From NCBI RefSeq assembly GCF_029360775.1, contig NZ_JARKMZ010000036.1, positions 80,072 through 144,071 of the forward strand: a DNA stretch of 64,000 nucleotides, in the 5' to 3' direction. This document shows positions 25,482-34,145 of this stretch, one piece after another (within the stretch, counting starts at the first letter, position 1; the number at the start of each line of letters is the position of its first letter). A program made the position numbers and the translations under genes. The notes under the pieces were generated by a model. The model saw only the letters and a program-made list of their open reading frames with translations. It did no database searches and was not told where the DNA came from. The DNA comes from Daejeonella sp. H1SJ63 (lineage in GTDB: Bacteria > Bacteroidota > Bacteroidia > Sphingobacteriales > Sphingobacteriaceae).

Positions 25482-25517
25482 TATATCGTTCTTTAGAATT
25501 CAGAGCAATAAAGATTT

Positions 25518-25684
25518 AACCGCAGTTAAATTTTTAAGTTTCACTATTTAAAGCTTAACACTTCAGTATTAGAAGAGTTAAAAAGATCTGCCATTTGCCT
25601 GCATCTGGTTAAGATTTAAACTCTAATCCTAATGAATGAAGCTTTTACAGTACATGAGGCTTAAAATTTAGTTGCGGTTTTTTT
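25518..25684 (+). ncRNA. ssrS: 6S RNA candidate (6S-Flavo-like)
   Basis: By eye, the intergenic RNA folds as one long rod. The closing stem pairs 25518-25538 with 25660-25679: 20 base pairs (two G-U) with one bulged T, then a T run at 25678-25684 that could end transcription. Further in, AAGCTT at 25551-25556 pairs with AAGCTT at 25639-25644. Then comes an internal bubble of about 18 and 15 bases, then GAGTTAAA (25575-25582) pairs with TTTAAACTC (25615-25623), and CCA (25591-25593) pairs with TGG (25606-25608) near the tip. A rod with a central bubble directly after zapA fits 6S RNA, which sequesters the housekeeping RNA polymerase. Confidence 0.78.
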
Positions 25685-25699
25685 ATTTAATAAACAATT

Positions 25700-27262
25700 A
25701 TGAACATATTACAGATAGTACTTTTTATTATACTGGGACTTGCTGTTGGGGTAGTACTAGGGCGGTTTCTCCTGCTGAAATTATTCAGAAATCAGGAGCT
25801 GAACGCACAGAATAAGGCTAAAAAAATTCTTAAGGATGCCGAAACCAATGCAGAGATCCTTAAAAAGGATAAGCTGCTGGAAGCCAGAGAGAAATTTCTG
25901 CAGATGAAAGCTGATCATGAACAGGAAATCAATGCGAAAAATAATACGATTAATCAGCGCGAAAATTCAATCAAACAGAAAGAGCAGTCGCTTAATCAGA
26001 AGATTGAAAACCTGAACCGTAAGGAAGAGGAATTAAACAATGTAAAATCTAATCTTGAAAAGCAGATAGAGCTTGCAAAGAAGAAGCAGGAAGATGTTGA
26101 TGTGCTTAAAAATCAGCATATCCAGCAAATGGAAGCAATTGCAGGTTTATCTGCTGAAGACGCTAAAAATCAACTGATTGACTCATTGAGAGAAGAGGCT
26201 CGTACTCAGGCAATGATTCAGATCAAGGATATTGTTGATGAGGCAAAACTTACAGCCAGTAAGGAAGCTAAAAAAGTTGTTATTCAGACTATTCAGCGTA
26301 CCGCTACAGAAAGTGCCATTGAAAACACCGTTTCAATCTTTAATATTGAAAATGATGAGATCAAAGGCAGAGTTATCGGACGTGAAGGTCGCAATATCCG
26401 TGCTCTTGAAGCAGCAACAGGAATTGAGATCATTGTGGATGATACCCCTGAAGCAATCATTCTTTCAGGTTTTGATCCGGTAAGACGCGAGATCGCCCGG
26501 CTTGCTTTGCACCGTCTGGTAACGGACGGCCGTATTCACCCGGCAAGAATTGAAGAGGTGGTTGCTAAAACCAAGAAACAGATCGAAGATGAAATCGTTG
26601 AAATTGGCGAGCGTACCGTAATTGACCTCGGAATTCATGGACTTCACCCTGAATTGATCAGAATGGTAGGCAGAATGCGTTACCGGTCATCGTATGGACA
26701 GAACCTCTTGCAGCATTCGCGCGAGGTTGCTAATTTCTGTGCTACTATGGCGGCAGAACTTGGCCTGAATGTGAAGCTGGCTAAACGTGCCGGACTTTTA
26801 CATGATATAGGTAAAGTGCCTGACGATAACCCTGAATTGCCGCACGCTATCCTTGGTATGCAGCTCGCTGAAAAGTATAAGGAACATCCTGAAGTTTGTA
26901 ATGCTATCGGAGCTCACCATGATGAAGTAGAGATGACTTCGATGATTTCTCCGATTATCCAGGCTTGTGATGCGATTTCGGGTGCCAGACCGGGTGCCAG
27001 ACGTGAAGTAGTGGAAAGTTATATCAGACGTTTAAAAGAGCTTGAATCTCTTGCATTATCTTACCCGGGTGTGGAAAAGACTTTTGCGATTCAGGCTGGC
27101 AGGGAGTTACGTGTTGTGGTAGAAAGTGAAAGAATCAGTGATGCCGCAGCAGAAATTCTTGCTGCTGATATTTCAAACAGAATTCAAACTGAAATGACCT
27201 ATCCCGGACAGATCAAAGTAACGGTAATCCGCGAAACCAGATCTGTGTCTTACGCGAAATAG
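25700..27262 (+). CDS. rny: Ribonuclease Y
   Basis: A 520-residue membrane-anchored endoribonuclease that starts bulk mRNA decay. It has an N-terminal transmembrane helix (about 3-25), a long coiled coil (about 30-190), a KH RNA-binding domain (about 210-270, [19 protein letters not shown]) and an HD metal-dependent nuclease domain (about 335-430) with [13 protein letters not shown] and GAHHDEVEM. Length and order are typical. It is alone between the 6S candidate and its own terminator, and starts 16 bases after the T run that ends the 6S candidate. Confidence 0.96.
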   Translation: MNILQIVLFIILGLAVGVVLGRFLLLKLFRNQELNAQNKAKKILKDAETNAEILKKDKLLEAREKFLQMKADHEQEINAKNNTINQRENSIKQKEQSLNQKIENLNRKEEELNNVKSNLEKQIELAKKKQEDVDVLKNQHIQQMEAIAGLSAEDAKNQLIDSLREEARTQAMIQIKDIVDEAKLTASKEAKKVVIQTIQRTATESAIENTVSIFNIENDEIKGRVIGREGRNIRALEAATGIEIIVDDTPEAIILSGFDPVRREIARLALHRLVTDGRIHPARIEEVVAKTKKQIEDEIVEIGERTVIDLGIHGLHPELIRMVGRMRYRSSYGQNLLQHSREVANFCATMAAELGLNVKLAKRAGLLHDIGKVPDDNPELPHAILGMQLAEKYKEHPEVCNAIGAHHDEVEMTSMISPIIQACDAISGARPGARREVVESYIRRLKELESLALSYPGVEKTFAIQAGRELRVVVESERISDAAAEILAADISNRIQTEMTYPGQIKVTVIRETRSVSYAK

Positions 27263-27281
27263 AATCGTTTTATTCCATTAT

Positions 27282-27320
27282 AACAGGATATGCCGGATTT
27301 TGGTCCGGCATATCCTGTTT
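27282..27320 (+). terminator. Terminator of rny
   Basis: AACAGGATATGCCGGA and TCCGGCATATCCTGTT form a perfect 16-bp stem with loop TTTTGG, 20 bases after the stop codon. Confidence 0.92.
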
Positions 27321-27351
27321 ATAGTAAATTGTTCAATTCTTTTTATATTTA

Positions 27352-27861
27352 ATGATGCAAAAGCAAGAAGAGAAGCGTTTAGTGGATGTATATTTTGATA
27401 AGTATTCAGAAAGTCATCAGAATCCGACTAATAAAATCATTCACTGGATTTGTGTTCCCCTGATTGTATTCAGTCTGTTTGGACTGATCTGGGCAATTCC
27501 TTTTCCTTATCTTGATTTCCTTGGCAGATATAATGGCTATGTGAATTTTGCCTCATTTTTGATTGCATTTGCTATCTATTACTATTATAAACTGTCCCCG
27601 GTATTATCCTATCTGATGTTGCTGCTGATGATGTTTTTCTCTGCAGGTATTGTAAGCCTGGAGAAAATGCACAATAATGAAGGCTGGCCGCAAATGTGGC
27701 AGGTTTGTCTGGGTATTTTTGTCTTATCCTGGATTGGTCAGTTCATTGGCCATAAAATAGAAGGGAAAAAGCCTTCATTCTTTGATGACCTCAGATTCTT
27801 GTTAATAGGCCCGATCTGGCTGCTTCATTTTTTATTGAAGAAGGCAGGAATCAAATATTAG
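27352..27861 (+). CDS. DUF962/Mpo1-like membrane protein
   Basis: A 169-residue protein with about four hydrophobic segments. The opening DVYFDKYSESHQNPTNKIIHWICVPLIVFS, with conserved His in SHQNPTNKIIHW, and the later GWPQMWQVCLGIFVLSWIGQFIGHKIEG match the Mpo1-like (formerly DUF962/YGL010w) family. Yeast Mpo1 is an iron-dependent dioxygenase in 2-hydroxy fatty acid oxidation; activity of bacterial members is less clear. There are two adjacent ATG codons at 27352 and 27355. Monocistronic. Confidence 0.85.
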   Translation: MMQKQEEKRLVDVYFDKYSESHQNPTNKIIHWICVPLIVFSLFGLIWAIPFPYLDFLGRYNGYVNFASFLIAFAIYYYYKLSPVLSYLMLLLMMFFSAGIVSLEKMHNNEGWPQMWQVCLGIFVLSWIGQFIGHKIEGKKPSFFDDLRFLLIGPIWLLHFLLKKAGIKY

Positions 27862-28107
27862 TTTTGCTACAAACCGGTTTTCTTTAATACTGATCCCCGG
27901 CAGAATAATTCTGCATGTTGATTTGTCAGGGATGTTTTGCCCCGTTTTTTTTTAAGATTTTCGGATGTGATGTCAGATTTCTGATGTTTTTATAAATCTC
28001 TTCTTTGTCATTTCTGTGTCAGCAGAATTTTGATATTTTGCCTGTTTCTAATGTTAACAACCCCTGATTTGACAGATTCTTTATGTAGAATTAATCTGTA
28101 AAATCTC

Positions 28108-28140
28108 TTTTTCAGGCCTTTAAATGCATTTTTCAGGCCT
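28108..28140. repeat. Pair of 12-base direct repeats 21 bases apart
   Basis: TTTTTCAGGCCT occurs at 28108-28119 and again at 28129-28140, a spacing of 21 bases or two helical turns. It lies in the 440-base gap upstream of the TonB-dependent receptor gene (27862-28301). The same gap also has a small perfect palindrome GCAGAAT-A-ATTCTGC at 27900-27914, the CTTAACA repeats and a promoter box; I see no gene in it. Confidence 0.65.
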
Positions 28141-28181
28141 GGATACAGCTAAAGATCATTGTAGTTTATTGCTTGATTCCG

Positions 28182-28263
28182 CTTAACGTTTTCTTAACAT
28201 ACTTAACAATTAATTTATTTATTGGTAATTCATCTATAACACTAATGCAATAATGACTTAACA
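28182..28263 (+). promoter_or_regulatory. CTTAACA direct repeats (Pho-box-like)
   Basis: CTTAACG (28182-28188), 4 bases, CTTAACA (28193-28199): an 11-base period of 7-mers, the architecture of PhoB/PhoP-type sites. A third CTTAACA follows at 28202-28208. A fourth at 28257-28263, with TATAACA 22 bases before it, overlaps the -33 region of the receptor promoter. The regulator is inferred. Confidence 0.5.
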
Positions 28264-28272
28264 CTGTGGTAA

Positions 28273-28280
28273 TACTTTTG
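28273..28280 (+). promoter_or_regulatory. -7 promoter box of the TonB-dependent receptor gene
   Basis: TACTTTTG matches TAnnTTTG. It lies between an in-frame GTG at 28266 and the TTG at 28302, so the GTG would not be on the transcript, which favours the TTG start. There is no good -33 TTG; a CTTAACA repeat overlaps that place, as expected for an activator-dependent promoter. Confidence 0.55.
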
Positions 28281-28301
28281 TACAAATCAAAATTTAAACA
28301 A

Positions 28302-31103
28302 TTGAAACACAACGTTAATCATCGGATCTTAAGCTTAATTGTATTCTTAACATTAAGTACATTAACAGCTTTTAGTCAGCAAACCGGAAAAATTTCCGGA
28401 GTAGTAAGTGATTCCAAAACCAGTGAAACATTAATTGGCCTGACAGTAAAAATTACAGGGGCTACCCAGGGTGCTTCTACTGATATCGAAGGTCGTTACA
28501 CACTTGCCGGGTTAAACCCAGGTAAGTACAATCTGACATTTTCTTATATCGGATATTCAACAAAGAACATTACAGATATTGAAGTTCTCCCAGGAAAAAC
28601 AACCACTCTGGATGTGATCATGGAAGAAGCAAGCTCTCTGGCTCTGGAAGAGGTTGTTATTACTGCAACAGTAAGACAGGAAAGTATCAGCGCACTTTAT
28701 GCTCAACAAAAGAATAGCATCAGCATATCAAGCGGTATAACTTCTGAGTTAATACGCAGGACTCCTGACCGCAGCACTTCTGAGGTATTGAAGCGCGTTA
28801 GTGGTGCAAGTATTCAGGAGAATAAATTTGTGATCATCAGAGGACTTGCAGACAGATATAATTCTTCAATTCTGAATAATGCCGTACTTCCATCGTCTGA
28901 ACCAGATAGAAAGGCTTTTTCATTTGATATTATACCTGCAAACTTAATTGACAGGGTAATAGTTAATAAAACTGCTTCTGCTGATCTTCCTGGAGATTTC
29001 GCTGGTGGGGTTATACAGGTTATAACAAGGGATGTTCCGGAAGAGAATTTTCTGAACATTTCTGCGAGCTTTGGGTATAACAGCCAATCGACTTTTAAAG
29101 ATTTTACTTCAAATGCAAGAAATAAATACGATTTCCTTGGATTTGATGATGGAAGTCGTAAGCTTCCTTCCAGCTTCCCTGCAACATTTCAGGCATACAA
29201 TCCATTAACAAACGCAGAAAAAGCAAAGTACTCTTCAAAATTAAGCAATGCTTATGGTGAAGTTAATGCAATGGCTATCCCTTCTCAAAATCACCAGTTA
29301 ACCTGGGGTAAAAGAAAAGATTTAAAGAATGGCGGTTCATTTGGTAATGTGGTCTCTTTAAGCTACAGAAACTCCCAGAACAGAGCGGTGGCGCAAAGAA
29401 AGGATTATGAGTTCTCCGGAACACCTTTTTATGAGTACGGCGAAAGCGTGAATAAATATAATACCAGTCTGGGTTTGCTTGCAAACTTTGCCTATATCAA
29501 AGGAGCTAATAAGCTTGCTTTCAAAAGTATGTATAACCGGGTATTTGAAGATAATTACACTTCAAGAATCGGATATACCAATGATAATATTCAGGATGTA
29601 AGGCTTAATGTATCTGATCTGACAGAGAAAAGTCTGTTAAACTCTCAGCTTGAAGGCGAGCATCAGTTAGGTAAAAAGCAGCTGAAAGTTAACTGGAACT
29701 TAAACTATGCAAGAGTTAACAGAGATCAGCCTGATCAAAGAACAATTGATTATCGCCGTTCTCTTGGAACACAGGAACCATTCCGCCTGATTGACAGAAA
29801 TACAAGACGTCTGTTCTCAGGTCTTGAGGAAAATACTTACGGTGCGCAGACTTCAGTTTCTGTACCGGTGAAGCTTTTTGATCAGCAGTCGACATTTAAA
29901 GCAGGTGTATTAAAGCAATACAAAGAGCGTGATTTCGCTGCACGTATTTTCAACTACCTGTACGTTGGGCCGGCTTCATTTGAACACACCTACAGCAGTT
30001 TGCCAATCGATCAGATTTTTGCTCCTGCAAACATCAGCGAGAATGCTTATATCTTAAATGATTTTTCAAATAATACGGATAGCTACACAGCAAACTCTGA
30101 TTTAAATGCCGGCTTCCTGATGTTGGATAATAACCTGAGCAAAAGATTCAGACTTTCTTATGGAGCACGTTTCGAGCAATTTGCACAAACATTGAATGCA
30201 ATTGATTTTTCAGGTCAGCCGATTGTAGCTAAACAGGATAACTTTGATATTCTTCCATCAGCTAACCTGACATTTAAAGTAAATGATCGTTCAAATATTC
30301 GTATGTCAGGTTCACAAACTGTTTCAAGACCTGAGTTCAGAGAACTGGCATTGTTTAACTATTATGACTTTATCAGTCAGACTTCAGTAACAGGTAATCC
30401 TAACCTGAAACGTGCCAGGATCTTTAATGCTGACCTTAGATATGAATTATATCCTTCGGCAGGAGAAACCTTTACAATTTCAGGTTTTTACAAAAAATTT
30501 AATGATCCAATTGAGCAGCGTGTGAATTCGAATTCAACCCCGGTTGTTAGAGGTATAAATTTTCTGAATGCTGATCAGGCAACATCATTAGGTATTGAAC
30601 TGGATGTCCGTAAGAAATTATCTTTCCTTGGAGATAAAAACTGGCTGGAAAACATGACTGTATTTGCCAATGCTTCCTATATCGATTCAAAGGTTAAAGG
30701 TGTAGGTATCAACAGGCCTTTGCAGGGACAATCGCCTTACCTTTTGAATGCAGGATTGCAATACTTCTCACCTAAGACAGCATTGACATTCACTACAGTG
30801 TATAACCGTATTGGACAGAGGATATTCCTTGTAGGATATCAGGGTTATGGAGATATCTATGAGAATGCCCGCGATGTGATTGATTTGCAGGTAAGTAAGA
30901 AAGTGATGAAGTCACAAGCTGAAATCAAACTTAATTTCGGTGATATCCTGAATCAAAACACTGTCTTTTATCAGAATAATGCAGGAAACTCCAAAAAGGC
31001 TTATGAGGGTGCAGGTATTGACCGTATGATTAACTCTTCCAGATTGGGTTCTAATATCTCATTGTCTTTCTCATACAATATCGGTCTGGGACAGAATAAA
31101 TAA
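28302..31103 (+). CDS. TonB-dependent receptor with carboxypeptidase-like N-terminal domain
   Basis: An outer-membrane receptor of 933 residues from the TTG at 28302, which gives a clean signal peptide ending in LTAFSQQ. Residues about 28-115 form a carboxypeptidase-regulatory-like beta domain (GKISGVVSDSKTSETLIGLTV). A plug domain follows (about 125-240, SEVLKRVSGASIQENKFVIIRGL and VNKTASADLPGDFAGGVIQV), then the beta barrel to a C-terminal aromatic strand. It would import a substrate across the outer membrane with TonB energy. No SusD gene is present; instead a beta-helix lipoprotein follows after 78 bases. TTAACA-type repeats upstream hint at phosphate control, but the substrate is not known. 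Confidence 0.9.
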   Translation: MKHNVNHRILSLIVFLTLSTLTAFSQQTGKISGVVSDSKTSETLIGLTVKITGATQGASTDIEGRYTLAGLNPGKYNLTFSYIGYSTKNITDIEVLPGKTTTLDVIMEEASSLALEEVVITATVRQESISALYAQQKNSISISSGITSELIRRTPDRSTSEVLKRVSGASIQENKFVIIRGLADRYNSSILNNAVLPSSEPDRKAFSFDIIPANLIDRVIVNKTASADLPGDFAGGVIQVITRDVPEENFLNISASFGYNSQSTFKDFTSNARNKYDFLGFDDGSRKLPSSFPATFQAYNPLTNAEKAKYSSKLSNAYGEVNAMAIPSQNHQLTWGKRKDLKNGGSFGNVVSLSYRNSQNRAVAQRKDYEFSGTPFYEYGESVNKYNTSLGLLANFAYIKGANKLAFKSMYNRVFEDNYTSRIGYTNDNIQDVRLNVSDLTEKSLLNSQLEGEHQLGKKQLKVNWNLNYARVNRDQPDQRTIDYRRSLGTQEPFRLIDRNTRRLFSGLEENTYGAQTSVSVPVKLFDQQSTFKAGVLKQYKERDFAARIFNYLYVGPASFEHTYSSLPIDQIFAPANISENAYILNDFSNNTDSYTANSDLNAGFLMLDNNLSKRFRLSYGARFEQFAQTLNAIDFSGQPIVAKQDNFDILPSANLTFKVNDRSNIRMSGSQTVSRPEFRELALFNYYDFISQTSVTGNPNLKRARIFNADLRYELYPSAGETFTISGFYKKFNDPIEQRVNSNSTPVVRGINFLNADQATSLGIELDVRKKLSFLGDKNWLENMTVFANASYIDSKVKGVGINRPLQGQSPYLLNAGLQYFSPKTALTFTTVYNRIGQRIFLVGYQGYGDIYENARDVIDLQVSKKVMKSQAEIKLNFGDILNQNTVFYQNNAGNSKKAYEGAGIDRMINSSRLGSNISLSFSYNIGLGQNK

Positions 31104-31116
31104 GAATTGAGAGAGA

Positions 31117-31145
31117 CTTAACGAAGGCTTAAAGTTGAGCTAACA
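31117..31145 (+). promoter_or_regulatory. 11-base-phased direct repeats before the beta-helix lipoprotein
   Basis: CTTAACG (31117-31123), CTTAAAG (31128-31134) and GCTAACA (31139-31145) are three 7-mers at exact 11-base spacing, matching the repeats upstream of the receptor gene. A near-consensus -7 box TACATTTA follows at 31155-31162. The lipoprotein may thus have its own promoter controlled by the same factor. Confidence 0.5.
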
Positions 31146-31181
31146 TTGGGTCCTTACATTTACAAAAACAAAAATAATAAC

Positions 31182-32561
31182 ATGAAATCATTGAAATTTA
31201 AGACTTTAATTCTTGCTCTGGCAATTTTTGCAGCATCTTGTCAAAAGGACTCAGGAACCCCTGAAGTTGTTGGAGGAGCTAAACAAACTCTGACTTTGCA
31301 GAATGGATCGGTTATTTCCGGTGTTTATAAAAATACGGTTCTTAATCTTACCGAGGGTACTTACATTCTGAAAGGTTATGTATATTTTGAAGATGGCAGT
31401 GAGATTAACATTGCAGCCGGAACAACTATCAAAAGTGATGTTTCTGACAAAGGAGCTCTTATAATTGAAAGAGGTGCTAAAATTAACGCTATCGGAACAG
31501 CAGCGAAGCCAATCGTATTCACATCAGGTAAAGCACTTGGTCAGCGTAATCCAGGCGACTGGGGTGGTTTGATCATCCTTGGAAAGTCAAAAACCAATCG
31601 TTCAACAGAGCCAACTATTGAAGGTGGAGTTGGTAAAAATTATGGTGGTACAGTAGATAATGATAACTCAGGTACATTGAAGTACGTTCGTATCGAATTT
31701 GCAGGTATTGCAGCTCAGCCAAATTCTGAGATTAACGGTTTAACACTTGGTGGTGTTGGCTCAGGAACTACAATTGAGTATGTTCAGGTTGCTTATGGTA
31801 ATGATGATGCATTTGAGATTTTCGGCGGAACCGTAAATGCTAAGTACCTGATTGCTTACGGAACTGCAGATGATGATTTTGACTTTGACTTCGGATACAC
31901 CGGTAAAATTCAGTTTGGTGTTACACTGAGAGATCCATCATTTGTGGATGGTGGTGATGCTGGTAATGGTATTGAGTGTGATAATGATGGCACCGGTACA
32001 AATGCAACTCCTGCAACCCGTCCGGTACTTTCTAACTTTACATTTATTGGCCCTAATGTAGATAATACTTCTTCAAAGAATCACAACTTTGCAAATCGTT
32101 TCAGAAGAGCATCAAACTTTGTATTGGACAATTCTGTGCTTGTTGGATGGATGAAAGGTGGCCTTTCTCTGGAATCAGATGCTACCTATAACAGTCTGAC
32201 CGGAACAACTCCAACCTCTGAGTTTAAGAATAACCTTTTGCATGCATACGCAGCAACATATAAAATTGGTTCTGTAACTGTAACAGGTGCCAGTGATGCA
32301 ATTGTGAAATCTAAAGCAGAAGCTGCTTCGACAATCACTTTAACTGCTGCTGCTGATGCTAAAATTACTGATCCGTTTAATCTGACAAACCCAAATCTTC
32401 TTCCTCAAACAGGTTCTCCTGCTTTAACAGGAGCTGCATTTGCAGGTGATCTTTCTAATTCATTCTTCACTGCTACCACTTACCGTGGAGCATTCGGTAC
32501 AACGAACTGGATGGCAGGATGGACTAATTTTAATTTCACTAAAGGGGCAAACGGCTATTAA
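31182..32561 (+). CDS. Beta-helix-like lipoprotein paired with the TonB-dependent receptor
   Basis: A protein of 459 residues from the ATG at 31182, where a signal peptide with lipobox (AASC, Cys20) begins; the in-frame TTG at 31146 adds residues ahead of it. The mature part is beta-rich, with parallel beta-helix style turns: EDGSEINIAAGTTIKSD, GALIIERGAKINAIGTAAKP and NPGDWGGLIILGKS. Asp-rich stretches (NDDAFEIFGG, TADDDFDFDFGY, ECDNDGTGTN) suggest metal binding. It resembles Bacteroidota lipoproteins often mislabelled as multidrug transporters. It probably sits at the cell surface beside the receptor. Function is inferred from the pairing. Confidence 0.82.
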   Translation: MKSLKFKTLILALAIFAASCQKDSGTPEVVGGAKQTLTLQNGSVISGVYKNTVLNLTEGTYILKGYVYFEDGSEINIAAGTTIKSDVSDKGALIIERGAKINAIGTAAKPIVFTSGKALGQRNPGDWGGLIILGKSKTNRSTEPTIEGGVGKNYGGTVDNDNSGTLKYVRIEFAGIAAQPNSEINGLTLGGVGSGTTIEYVQVAYGNDDAFEIFGGTVNAKYLIAYGTADDDFDFDFGYTGKIQFGVTLRDPSFVDGGDAGNGIECDNDGTGTNATPATRPVLSNFTFIGPNVDNTSSKNHNFANRFRRASNFVLDNSVLVGWMKGGLSLESDATYNSLTGTTPTSEFKNNLLHAYAATYKIGSVTVTGASDAIVKSKAEAASTITLTAAADAKITDPFNLTNPNLLPQTGSPALTGAAFAGDLSNSFFTATTYRGAFGTTNWMAGWTNFNFTKGANGY

Positions 32562-32585
32562 GATCCTTTATTTTGATGTTAGTAT

Positions 32586-32618
32586 AAATACCCGCTGTAT
32601 GGCGGGTATTTTGCTTTT
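32586..32618 (+). terminator. Terminator of the receptor/lipoprotein pair
   Basis: AAATACCCGC and GCGGGTATTT form a perfect 10-bp stem with a 6-base loop, followed by TTTGCTTTTT, 24 bases after the stop codon. Confidence 0.88.
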
Positions 32619-32639
32619 TAGACTTTTGTAAACCTAATT

Positions 32640-33848
32640 CTACTTTGCTGAGGGATGATAGCTATATACAACTTCATAATCAGCATTTTGAAACTCTGAA
32701 GCAATCTGACCTATTCTTAGGTTTTGTTCTTGTGGTGTTGGCTCACAAACAGAATATTTTTGCCCATTGTAGATAATTGATTTGCCAACAGGTTTATCAA
32801 ACTGTACGGCCATGCTTATATGCGTAGGGTACAGGAGAGCAATCATCGGTAAATTGTAGATCTCCTTTACCAGGTAAAAGAAAAGTCCTGCCCGGTCATC
32901 ACAGTCGCTGTATTTTGAAAATAAAGTTAGTTCAGGCGAAAGGCGTTTTTCCTTCCCGAAATTGTCTTCATCATTCTGATACAGGAAAGCATAACGCGTA
33001 AATCTCATTAAATAGTCTACGCCTTTTTTCTGTGTCATACCTGTAAGATTTTTTTTAAGTATCGGAATCAGGGAACTGTAGGTTTCATGACTGAGTGGTA
33101 TATTGAAGTAAGATTCAAAATCCACCCCCGGATAATTGGCGAATATACTTTCTACTTCCGGGTTTAGTTTGATCTGAAAATGATAAGCTTTCTGTTTGTA
33201 TTGAAACAGGACTTCTTTTTCACGATATGATTCAGGCCTGAAATCAGGCATACGGGTAACTTTATACGAGAATGAATTTTTTGCCTCCGGAATGTTAATC
33301 TGAATTGGATATACTTTGTCTTTTTCAAAATCTACCTTTCCATAATCATGATAGTTGAGGCACATGTATTTATTCCCTTCTATACTGAAGAAGGGAATGT
33401 CATTGATGTTCTCGTCATTTCTTACGTAAAAAATGATCCTGTTATTTCCTATTGAAAGTCTTGCATCGTATCCTGATTTACTCAGGAAAAACCATTTGTA
33501 TAAGGTGTATCGATGATAGTTTTCTGCTTTAGGACTGATCTTCTGAGCAGTTTTTCTGATCAGCTGATAATAGATCCAATCATTCAGCTGGTGTTTTTCT
33601 TTATAATTGAGCAGTGAGGTTAATACAGACTGATATCTGCTTTGATCCAGTTTGTTATAAAAATCCTTTATGGTCTCTGTGTTGAGCTCTCCTGAAAACT
33701 CAATATCAGATGATGGATCAATCTCGAAACTAAAAGTTCCGCTGTAAAATTCTATGCTGAAATTATTTGCAAATGCATAATCAGCCCGAACGCAAAACGT
33801 GGCTAATAATAGCAGTTTAAGGCTTAATATGGATATGAGTGACTTCAA
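32640..33848 (-). CDS. Exported transglutaminase-like protein
   Basis: A 402-residue protein with an N-terminal signal peptide (to about residue 27, ADYAFA). The C-terminal part has a papain/transglutaminase-like triad arrangement: Cys316 in YSDCDDRAGLFFYLV, His343 in PTHISMAV, and an acidic residue near Glu369 in VCEPT. The N-terminal 280 residues have no recognised domain. The start is TTG at 33848: a stop codon lies five codons upstream and no ATG fits the signal. It would act in the periplasm, perhaps as a protease or peptide-handling enzyme. The 11-base-phased repeats at 33860-33899 lie directly upstream. Confidence 0.7.
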   Translation of the reverse strand: MKSLISILSLKLLLLATFCVRADYAFANNFSIEFYSGTFSFEIDPSSDIEFSGELNTETIKDFYNKLDQSRYQSVLTSLLNYKEKHQLNDWIYYQLIRKTAQKISPKAENYHRYTLYKWFFLSKSGYDARLSIGNNRIIFYVRNDENINDIPFFSIEGNKYMCLNYHDYGKVDFEKDKVYPIQINIPEAKNSFSYKVTRMPDFRPESYREKEVLFQYKQKAYHFQIKLNPEVESIFANYPGVDFESYFNIPLSHETYSSLIPILKKNLTGMTQKKGVDYLMRFTRYAFLYQNDEDNFGKEKRLSPELTLFSKYSDCDDRAGLFFYLVKEIYNLPMIALLYPTHISMAVQFDKPVGKSIIYNGQKYSVCEPTPQEQNLRIGQIASEFQNADYEVVYSYHPSAK

Positions 33849-33859
33849 TTTTCCAATAA

Positions 33860-33899
33860 CTTAACATTAAGTTAACATAAAGATAATGTTTAAGTAACA
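33860..33899. promoter_or_regulatory. Four 7-mers with 11-base period upstream of the transglutaminase-like gene
   Basis: CTTAACA, GTTAACA, GATAATG and AGTAACA start at 33860, 33871, 33882 and 33893, each 11 bases apart; the first two are the clearest. The words match those near the TonB receptor gene. They read on the plus strand, while the nearest gene is on the minus strand and starts 12 bases away. Whether they control it is unsure. No gene is seen in the rest of 33900-34145. Confidence 0.45.
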
Positions 33900-34145
33900 A
33901 AAAGAGCGGATATGCCAGAGTTTTTTTACAATATTTAAGGATTTCTGTTTTATCTGATTAGACATTGAAAGTTTGATTTCGAGTTTCAGGGTACCATTAA
34001 CTCAGAAAAGTTAGCCGTTTTTGAAGAAATGTTGGATTGGAATTTAAATTGATTGTAAATCTGTGTTTAGGGAATTTTCCTATGTTCACTGTGATAGCAA
34101 TCTGAATTCTTCAGAAGAATTGAATTTTCAAATTAACATACGGCC

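Noticed and set aside
28266..28301. GTG at 28266 as the start of the TonB-dependent receptor
   Set aside because: It lies upstream of the -7 box and adds residues ahead of a clean signal peptide that begins at the TTG at 28302.
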